Below, in pieces: positions 1-4,917 of a stretch of 6,108 nucleotides of DNA (its first letter is position 1; every line of letters starts with the position of its first letter). The position numbers and the translations under genes are program-made. The notes under the pieces are model-generated. The model saw only the letters and a program-made list of their open reading frames with translations. It made no database searches and was not told the DNA's origin. Source of the stretch: Candidatus Latescibacterota bacterium (GTDB lineage: Bacteria; JAAXHH01; JABIQT01); assembly GCA_018667995.1 (NCBI GenBank), contig JABIQT010001025.1:1-6108 (forward strand), given 5' to 3'.

Positions 1-400
1 CAGCGATTGCCGCGCCGCCAGCCACCACGGCGCCAAACAGCGTCCAGAACCACTTGCGATCACGAGATACCGCGCCGCGTCTCAGGTCGACCAGAAGCCT
101 CCGGTCATCCCGCAGGTCAACCTGGTTCAGCCATGGAATATGGCCCTCGAGGAAGACTCTGATCTGATAGTTACCTGCTGCTAACCTGCCCGAATAGGGG
201 GTCGTACCCATCAATCGACTATCGACGTACACGGCGGCCCCCGAAGGCTCGGACAGCAGAATGAGGTGCCGCATGGGTGGTTGGGCAGCTGCTTCTCCCA
301 CGAACATATCTACAGAGAATTCCGAGATAAGGAGACTGGAAATCAGCACGACTGTCACAAGGCGTGCCGCCACAGCTGCACTCGAAGCGTTGTTTCGCAT
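1..400 (-). CDS. PEGA-domain membrane protein, C-terminus cut by window edge
   Basis: An ATG at 398-400 opens a frame of 133 codons that is still open at the left edge. Residues 1-40 look like a signal peptide or signal anchor: Arg2 and Arg13, a hydrophobic stretch at 14-24, and a possible cleavage after AAA39. Residues 45-96 match a PEGA domain: LILLSEPSGAAVYVDSRLMG, TTPYSG, then LAAGNYQIRVFLEGHIPW. A basic stretch (99-116) precedes a hydrophobic segment (117-133, WFWTLFGAVVAGGAAIA), a C-terminal membrane helix often seen after PEGA domains. PEGA domains are small beta-rich modules on envelope proteins; the precise role is unknown. The start is supported by a GAGGT ribosome site 10 bases upstream, which overlaps the stop of the large surface-protein gene. 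Only 8 bases separate the two genes, so co-expression is very likely. Confidence 0.87.
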   Translation of the reverse strand, partial: MRNNASSAAVAARLVTVVLISSLLISEFSVDMFVGEAAAQPPMRHLILLSEPSGAAVYVDSRLMGTTPYSGRLAAGNYQIRVFLEGHIPWLNQVDLRDDRRLLVDLRRGAVSRDRKWFWTLFGAVVAGGAAIA

Positions 401-408
401 ATAGATAG

Positions 409-3400
409 TTACCTCAACAACAGCATTTTGCGTGTAAGGAGAGCAGCCTCCGTACGCAATTGGTAAATGTACAAACCGCTCGTCACCGTGCGTCCGCTAT
501 CGTTCACCCCCTGCCAGCTAACGGTGTGCCGTCCAGGTGCACGCACCTCATCGAGCAGGCGACGCACTTCCTGACCCAATATATTGTAGATCGTCAGCGT
601 GACCGGGGCTGTCGCGGGGAGATCGAAAGAGATGAGTGTAGTCGGATTAAAAGGATTCGGGACATTCTGGCTCAGGCTGACAATTGCTGGCTGCGTTGCT
701 CTGTTTATGGCTTCCGAGACAAAGGATGATGGTCCTGCCACCAAGAGGAAATGCCGAACCAGCCTTCCCTTTGTTGGAACGTACAGGTACTCCGAAGTCG
801 TCCTGATATTCCGATGTTCGTGCTGATCAAGATCTATGAGATGCATCTCAGTTTCGAAAGGTATTTTCTCCAGATTGGAAATTGAAATCCTCACACCATC
901 TGACAGGCTACCAGACGTAACCGTAAAGTACCATTTGCTGCCCGAACTGGTGGCAGACTTGAAGTCTGTGGAATAACGGCCCGGACGACTACTCGACTGG
1001 TCCTGGACTATGGCGAGGGAGAGCGCTCCGTCACCCATCGTTGGTGGTTCTGATATGTCAAAAGTGTCGTATCCATCTTGTGCTCCGGGTGAAACGCCTA
1101 CATAATTCGCGTCATCCATGAGCGCACCTGACTCCGCCGCGATCTGGAGGCTCCATCCCGCGTCACTAGGTAGGGCCGCTGCCACATGCTTGGGCGTCGC
1201 GATTACACTGGCATCGACAATCGGCATAACCAAAGGGACGCTGCCGGATGCAAGGTTCTGCACCCAGTAGCCGTGCCATGGCTTCAGCTCGGTGGCCTGA
1301 ACGTAGCTACTTCCAGTCCATTCCCATACTATTGGTTCTATGGAACCGCCTGGATTACTGGCAATTAGATCTGCAACAGGAATAGGGAACAGATAGGGCG
1401 TGCCTACCTGATTCCAACCAGGAGTGAGCACAATAGAACGAATCTTATCAGCCGACGAGAATGCATCATCGAGTTGGATCTGTTGGGGGTCACGTGCTAT
1501 TACCCAGAAGGCCTTCGCTGGTGTCATCTGACCCGCATTTGGATGTTCTTTGTACTGAGCTCCGTTCCAGCGAAAGAGCCTCCAGGAGCGAGTGTTGTAC
1601 TCTCCGGACGCACCGAGACTCTGTCCGAGTACATCGGGCGGATCGGAATTTGTCAGCAATGCGGGAATTGAAATCATACGAAAATCATCAGCGGCAAGGT
1701 CCGTACCGGATGGCAGATTTAGCCCCAAGCTGAAGAGCGTGTTCAACTGGATGAATAGGCGCTGCTCGACTGATATGGCTGTGTTTCCCGACGGATCCCG
1801 TGCTCCAATCACATATTCCACGCCCTGCGGGCTCACACGGGCGCCCGAGATCGTGGCTCGATAGATATTCGATCCCGTTTCGCGAACCATTGCAAGACTA
1901 TCTGACCACACGGGAAAGCCCGCGGTTCGGAAGAGCATCCAGACATAGCGAACCCCTATAGCATCTGACACCTCGGCGGAAATGCTAACCGGTTGTCCCT
2001 CAATCGCCGAGATCTGGGTGCCTGCAGAAATAACGGGTGGCACAATATCATCGGGAATATCGCTTTCCGATATCGTGATATGCTGGTTGGTCGCGACCAA
2101 GGTGAGGACCTGTCGCTGTCCTGAGGGCCATTCCACAATCAAGGAGTCGATGGTAACGGCGCTTCCAAACCCAAACTCTACAGGCAACGAAGGTTGGGAT
2201 AGATAGCCGGACCCACCGTCCACATCCGAGCGTTGTCTATGGTTTCCTGACACTGCAACAACCTGGGCGCCAATGCCGCTCTTATTGCTCAATGCACCCT
2301 CGAGGGTCGCGGACAGCCATCGGTTTCCATTTCCCTCATTTCTATAGAGACGATTCGGCTCGTTGTCATTGACCACGTAGAGATCAAGCCAACCGTCTTT
2401 ATCCATGTCCCCCCATGTCCCCCCTGTCCCGTTTCCCCCATCATCAACTCCCGCATTCACGGCGGACCTGATGAAGCCACCAGCTCCGTCATTCCGGTAC
2501 AACTGATTGGCTCCGTCGTTGATGACACTAAGGTCAAGGTGACCATCATTATCATAGTCAACCCAGGCCACGCCCTGACCATCGCCGGTGTCATTAACGT
2601 TGCTGACCGTCGCTATTTCGCTGAACTTTCCGTCACCGTCATTCCGGTAAAGACGATTCGGGGCCTCGCCGATGGCCAGTGTTTCATCGCTGTTCGCCAG
2701 GAATAGATCAAGATCGCCATCACTGTCGTAGTCACCCCAGGACACACCGCGGCCATTGCCGTTGTCATTTACCCTCGCGAAACCTCCGACCTCAGCAAAG
2801 GTACCGTCCTGATTGTTGCGATAGAGCCTGTTCGGGGCCTCGCTAAATCCAAAGCCGCTCCTTCCGTTCGATAGATAAAGATCAAGAAACCCATCTCCGT
2901 TATAGTCCCCCCAAGCCGCTCCTTGACCTGCTTGATTGTCGTTGACCCCAGCACTTCCGGCGATCTCAGCAAAGGTGCCGTCACCGTTGTTGTTATATAG
3001 CCGATTGGGGCCGTCGTTCACCAGGTACAAATCCAGGTGGCCGTCACGATCATAATCACCCCAGGCAACAGAGCGTCCCTCATCGCTGTCAGCCACCCCC
3101 GCGGCGACCGCAAGTTCTGTAAAACCAGTGCCATTGTTGTTACGATAGAGCAGGTTTCTCTGACCACTACGTGCCAGATAGAGATCAAGATCACCGTCAT
3201 TGTCATAGTCGCCCCAAGCTGCGCCGAATCCGCTACCGCCATCAGCTAAGCCTGCGGCGACCGCAAGATCTGTGCCCGGGGAGATCCCATCACTCCGATA
3301 CAGACGGTTGCGCTGGCCACTATTTACGAGATAAAGATCCTGATCACCGTCATTGTCATAGTCGCCCCAGGCCGCGCCCCTTCCGGGCCCGCCATCACCA

Positions 3401-4524
3401 ACTCCAGCACTGCTACCGACTTCGGTAAACGATAGCGTTGATGACGTGGTCGTCGCCTCCGTGATAGTAATTCGTTGGTTCGCCTCAATCTGCGTCAGAT
3501 TCTGCACAGTACCCGAGGGCCAGTAGATAATCACCGAGTCAACCAGACTGGAACTACCGAGGCCAAACTCCACTGGAAGAGACCCCTGGGTAAACAATCC
3601 TGAGCCCCCGTCAACCGTCCGAACCTGCTGGCGCAAGCCCGTTACTGCCACTACTCGGGCACCTATAGCGGAGCGATTGCTCGGGCTGCCTATCAATTTT
3701 AAATGTAGCCAACCATTACTATTGCTTTCATTTCGATAGAGCCTGTCTGCGCCAGAAATTACCGGGGCGTAAAGATCCAGATCGCCATCGTTATCATAGT
3801 CGCCGAAACCGAGTCCGAACCACTTCCCAAGGCCATTGATTCCTGCCAGTGCGCGTAATTCCGTAAAGGTCGAATTACCATTATTCCGATACAACATATC
3901 CTGGCCGGTCTGATCCACAACGTAGAGATCCAGCCATCCGTCGTTATCCACGTCAGACCACGCCGCATCACCAGAGTACTGTGGTACCGCACCGCCGAAG
4001 GGATTGGTGATTATGGTGAAGCTCGTATTTCCGTTGTTTCGGTACAACCTACCAGCTCCCATATCGCACAGATAAATATCGAGATCCTGGTCGTTGTCAA
4101 AGTCACCCAGAGCCACACCATGAATCTTACTGTTTCCGCCCAACCCTACTGGGGAAGTAATGTTCGTAAAGGTACCGTCGCCATTGTTGTTATATAGCTT
4201 CATTGAGGTGTCGCTATCGGTCAGGAAGAGGTCCGCGTCGCCATCTTGATCAAAGTCCTCCCACACGGCAGCCTGTCCCTGACCACCATCGGAGACACCA
4301 GCCTGAGGTGCTACATCCGTGAACGATCCGTCACCGTTATTCCTATAAAGTCTATTGTCATCGTTGAACGCGTTGGCTACATAGATATCTAGATTACCGT
4401 CATTATTGTAGTCACCCCAGCCAATACCGCGACTCAGTCGAGAATCGTCGACCCCGGCAGCCGCACCGACTTCACTAAAAGTGCCGTTGCCGTCATTTCT
4501 ATATAGATGATTGCTCTCGCCCAC
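409..4524 (-). CDS. Main part of the double-propeller surface protein: 12 FG-GAP repeats, two ASPIC/UnbV domains, T9SS-type C-terminal domain
   Basis: This is a 1371-residue frame counted from a GTG at 4524. That GTG is an internal Val in repeat sequence with no Shine-Dalgarno upstream, so it is probably not a genuine start; the frame is open back to 4575. Domains: repeats 3-7 of propeller 1 (1-265); ASPIC/UnbV 1 (286-352, IGARVVAVTG ... VDGGSG ... PVEFGLG ... WPSG); propeller 2 with seven repeats (364-730); ASPIC/UnbV 2 (750-818, same signatures); Ig-like module (about 828-925, with DPSGN); two related modules (about 945-1090, RLFRWNG...FWV and IVWEWTG...YWV); a beta-rich region with DGYDTFD...PP (about 1120-1268); and a sorting/FlgD-Ig-like domain (1281-1371). 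It ends TAA inside the ribosome site of the next gene. No enzyme motif is seen. Binding, adhesion or matrix roles are inferred from the family only. Confidence 0.9.
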   Translation of the reverse strand: MGESNHLYRNDGNGTFSEVGAAAGVDDSRLSRGIGWGDYNNDGNLDIYVANAFNDDNRLYRNNGDGSFTDVAPQAGVSDGGQGQAAVWEDFDQDGDADLFLTDSDTSMKLYNNNGDGTFTNITSPVGLGGNSKIHGVALGDFDNDQDLDIYLCDMGAGRLYRNNGNTSFTIITNPFGGAVPQYSGDAAWSDVDNDGWLDLYVVDQTGQDMLYRNNGNSTFTELRALAGINGLGKWFGLGFGDYDNDGDLDLYAPVISGADRLYRNESNSNGWLHLKLIGSPSNRSAIGARVVAVTGLRQQVRTVDGGSGLFTQGSLPVEFGLGSSSLVDSVIIYWPSGTVQNLTQIEANQRITITEATTTSSTLSFTEVGSSAGVGDGGPGRGAAWGDYDNDGDQDLYLVNSGQRNRLYRSDGISPGTDLAVAAGLADGGSGFGAAWGDYDNDGDLDLYLARSGQRNLLYRNNNGTGFTELAVAAGVADSDEGRSVAWGDYDRDGHLDLYLVNDGPNRLYNNNGDGTFAEIAGSAGVNDNQAGQGAAWGDYNGDGFLDLYLSNGRSGFGFSEAPNRLYRNNQDGTFAEVGGFARVNDNGNGRGVSWGDYDSDGDLDLFLANSDETLAIGEAPNRLYRNDGDGKFSEIATVSNVNDTGDGQGVAWVDYDNDGHLDLSVINDGANQLYRNDGAGGFIRSAVNAGVDDGGNGTGGTWGDMDKDGWLDLYVVNDNEPNRLYRNEGNGNRWLSATLEGALSNKSGIGAQVVAVSGNHRQRSDVDGGSGYLSQPSLPVEFGFGSAVTIDSLIVEWPSGQRQVLTLVATNQHITISESDIPDDIVPPVISAGTQISAIEGQPVSISAEVSDAIGVRYVWMLFRTAGFPVWSDSLAMVRETGSNIYRATISGARVSPQGVEYVIGARDPSGNTAISVEQRLFIQLNTLFSLGLNLPSGTDLAADDFRMISIPALLTNSDPPDVLGQSLGASGEYNTRSWRLFRWNGAQYKEHPNAGQMTPAKAFWVIARDPQQIQLDDAFSSADKIRSIVLTPGWNQVGTPYLFPIPVADLIASNPGGSIEPIVWEWTGSSYVQATELKPWHGYWVQNLASGSVPLVMPIVDASVIATPKHVAAALPSDAGWSLQIAAESGALMDDANYVGVSPGAQDGYDTFDISEPPTMGDGALSLAIVQDQSSSRPGRYSTDFKSATSSGSKWYFTVTSGSLSDGVRISISNLEKIPFETEMHLIDLDQHEHRNIRTTSEYLYVPTKGRLVRHFLLVAGPSSFVSEAINRATQPAIVSLSQNVPNPFNPTTLISFDLPATAPVTLTIYNILGQEVRRLLDEVRAPGRHTVSWQGVNDSGRTVTSGLYIYQLRTEAALLTRKMLLLR
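411..415 (-). promoter_or_regulatory. Ribosome binding site of the PEGA gene, embedded in the end of the preceding gene
   Basis: GAGGT on the minus strand lies 10 bases before the ATG at 400 and is made from the last two sense codons and the first base of the TAA stop of the large gene. This fixes the PEGA start and suggests translational coupling. Confidence 0.65.
412..684 (-). other. C-terminal FlgD-Ig-like / type IX secretion sorting domain (coding region)
   Basis: Residues 1281-1371 read SLSQNVPNPFNPTTLISFDLP, then VTLTIYNILGQEV, GRHTVSWQGVNDSGRTVTSGLYIYQL, ending RKMLLLR. This is the usual C-terminal sorting domain of type IX secretion cargo in FCB bacteria, where it directs outer-membrane export and is often cleaved. 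It implies that the cell has a type IX or similar system; none of its genes lie in this window. Confidence 0.85.
2071..2277 (-). other. ASPIC/UnbV domain 2 (coding region)
   Basis: Residues 750-818 of the long frame repeat the same order of motifs as domain 1: IGAQVVAVSG, VDGGSG, LPVEFGFG, LIVEWPSG and NQHITISE. The whole unit of propeller plus ASPIC/UnbV is therefore present twice in tandem in one protein. Confidence 0.88.
3189..3216 (-). repeat. 28-bp exact DNA repeat, copy 1 (partner at 3342-3369)
   Basis: The plus-strand 28 bases here are identical to those at 3342-3369, at a distance of 153 bp (51 codons, one propeller repeat). They encode the core WGDYDNDGD and flanking bases. Identity at synonymous positions suggests recent duplication or gene conversion between neighbouring repeats. 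Confidence 0.85.
3342..3369 (-). repeat. 28-bp exact DNA repeat, copy 2 (partner at 3189-3216)
   Basis: Same 28 bases as the copy at 3189-3216, one repeat unit away. Both lie in the first two repeats of propeller 2. Confidence 0.85.
3469..3669 (-). other. ASPIC/UnbV domain 1 (coding region)
   Basis: Residues 286-352 of the long frame carry the ASPIC/UnbV signature, IGARVVAVTG, VDGGSG, LPVEFGLG, VIIYWPSG and NQRITITE. This domain classically follows a run of FG-GAP/VCBS repeats in CRTAC1-like proteins, which is its position here. Confidence 0.88.
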
Positions 4525-4821
4525 TAAACTCGCACTCGCGTAAATATCCAGGTCGCCGTCGTTGTCGTAATCCCCTCAGATGGCGTGGTACCAGTTGGAA
4601 AGGGCAGTAAGGCCAGCGGCATTCGAAACATCTTCGAAGGTTCCATTCTTAAGATTGCGGTACAGTGTTAATGGTTGCTTTTCTGGCGGCTGAGCCAACG
4701 TAATACCGGAGACAAGAATATCCTCATACCCATCACCATCATAGTCGCCCCATGCCACACCCGTATTGGAGACGGTACTGTTTACCCCAGCCTCTTTAGA
4801 TACATCCGAGAATGTGAATTG
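3730..4821 (-). repeat. Propeller 1: seven FG-GAP/VCBS (CRTAC1-like) protein repeats of about 50-58 residues
   Basis: Repeat cores, in reading order, are WGDYDGDGYED, (stop)GDYDNDGDLD, WGDYNNDGNLD, WEDFDQDGDAD, LGDFDNDQDLD, WSDVDNDGWLD and FGDYDNDGDLD, each followed by a hydrophobic strand and then usually LYRN(N/D)(G/D)xxxF. Spacing between cores is 58, 53, 52, 51, 50 and 51 residues. The DxDxDG loop resembles integrin-type calcium-binding loops. This block is diverged: one core lacks the loop Gly (DNDQ), and two have lost the Trp to Leu or Phe. Seven repeats match a seven-bladed propeller (family knowledge; the fold is inferred). Confidence 0.85.
4576..4578 (-). other. In-frame TGA replacing the conserved Trp of repeat 2
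   Basis: On the coding strand the codons read ...His-Ala-Ile-TGA-Gly-Asp-Tyr-Asp-Asn-Asp-Gly. Most other repeats in the protein have Trp directly before Gly-Asp-Tyr/Phe/Met-Asp, and that Trp is always TGG. One transition (G to A on the coding strand, C to T on the plus strand at 4576) explains it. On the plus strand the base lies just after a run of four C's and would have made six C's in a row, a context where a base call could also go wrong. Confidence 0.9.
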
Positions 4822-4896
4822 GGCTAGTGCGTCTTGAGGGGCACGGCAAAGCATCAAGCAAGCACTGCATAGAAGGAGTCTTAGATACAACATCAT
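4576..4896 (-). CDS. N-terminal fragment of the double-propeller surface protein (signal peptide plus first repeat)
   Basis: This 106-residue frame begins with a clear Sec signal peptide: Arg6, a Leu/Cys-rich core at 7-17, and a likely cleavage after ALA25, just before QFTFSDV. The lipobox pattern is not satisfied at Cys10 or Cys17, so a lipoprotein is unlikely. The mature part has the FG-GAP/CRTAC pattern 'FSDVSKEAGV ... GVAWGDYDGDGYEDI ... LYRNLKNGTFEDVSNAAGL', that is one full repeat and the start of a second, and stops right after NWYHAI, where the repeat demands a Trp. Two adjacent ATG codons (4896 and 4893) could start it; the second sits 7 bases from a weak GAAAG ribosome site and the first only 4, so 4893 may be the real start. 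Alone it could not form a propeller, so it is best read as the front end of the gene continuing at 4575. Confidence 0.8.
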   Translation of the reverse strand: MMLYLRLLLCSACLMLCRAPQDALAQFTFSDVSKEAGVNSTVSNTGVAWGDYDGDGYEDILVSGITLAQPPEKQPLTLYRNLKNGTFEDVSNAAGLTALSNWYHAI

Positions 4897-4900
4897 CGAT

Positions 4901-4905
4901 CTTTC
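4901..4905 (-). promoter_or_regulatory. Weak ribosome binding site of the surface-protein gene
   Basis: GAAAG lies in the 21-base gap after the caspase gene, 4 bases from the first ATG (4896) and 7 from the second (4893). Spacing favours the second ATG. The match to the Shine-Dalgarno consensus is poor. Confidence 0.4.
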
Positions 4906-4917
4906 AAGCTGAGGATT

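Larger units (their letters stand above)
2335..3435 (-). repeat. Propeller 2: seven highly similar FG-GAP/VCBS repeats
   Basis: Cores at residues 386, 437, 488, 538, 596, 654 and 704 of the long frame (the Trp position) are separated by 51, 51, 50, 58, 58 and 50 residues. All seven keep Trp, six keep WGD, and all keep DxDxDG or NxDG-type loops, so this block is more uniform than propeller 1. Two neighbouring repeats (cores 538 and 596) share a longer insert ending in EAPNRLYRN, which points to tandem duplication. Confidence 0.88.
409..4896 (-). pseudogene. Giant secreted double-propeller (FG-GAP/VCBS + ASPIC/UnbV) protein with C-terminal T9SS-type sorting domain; interrupted by an in-frame TGA
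   Basis: The two reading frames 4576-4896 and 409-4524 are the same frame, separated only by a TGA (4576-4578) and 17 sense codons that encode normal repeat sequence (GDYDNDGDLDIY). Joined, they give 1495 residues: signal peptide; seven CRTAC1-like repeats with DxDxDG calcium-type loops; ASPIC/UnbV domain 1; seven more repeats; ASPIC/UnbV domain 2; an Ig-like module; a duplicated FWV/YWV module; a further beta-rich region; and a C-terminal sorting domain. Such proteins are exported to the cell surface or outside; the repeats fold as beta-propellers and commonly mediate binding or adhesion. No catalytic motif is seen. Whether the living gene is broken is uncertain: a single base change restores it, and nothing else in the gene has decayed. 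It is labelled pseudogene because the sequence as given cannot encode the full product without readthrough. Confidence 0.85.

Noticed and set aside
266-826. Plus-strand open frames opposite the PEGA gene and the sorting domain
   Set aside because: Their products have no recognisable domain, and the opposite strand carries clear conserved families.
3037-3428. Plus-strand open frames with His/Asp-rich repeating sequence
   Set aside because: They are antisense shadows of the DxDxDG repeat codons; their periodicity follows the minus-strand repeats exactly.
4522-4524. GTG at 4524 as a true start of an independent gene
   Set aside because: It lies inside a repeat, has no ribosome site upstream, and would begin mid-blade without a signal peptide although the C-terminus carries a secretion sorting domain.
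4576-4578. TGA as a general Trp codon (alternative genetic code)
   Set aside because: About 30 Trp residues in the long frame and all those in the caspase and PEGA frames use TGG. A single TGA does not support reassignment.
4576-4578. TGA as selenocysteine
   Set aside because: The site aligns with Trp, not Cys, in sister repeats, the protein is not a redox enzyme, and I see no convincing SECIS-like hairpin just downstream.
2335-4821. Regular spaced DNA repeats as a CRISPR array
   Set aside because: The period of about 150 bp, the variable repeat sequence and the full coding frame show protein repeats, not direct repeats with spacers.
4846-4869. Lipoprotein signal at Cys10 or Cys17 of the surface protein
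   Set aside because: The residues before each Cys (LLL and LML) do not fit the lipobox, while ALA before Gln26 is a good signal peptidase I site.
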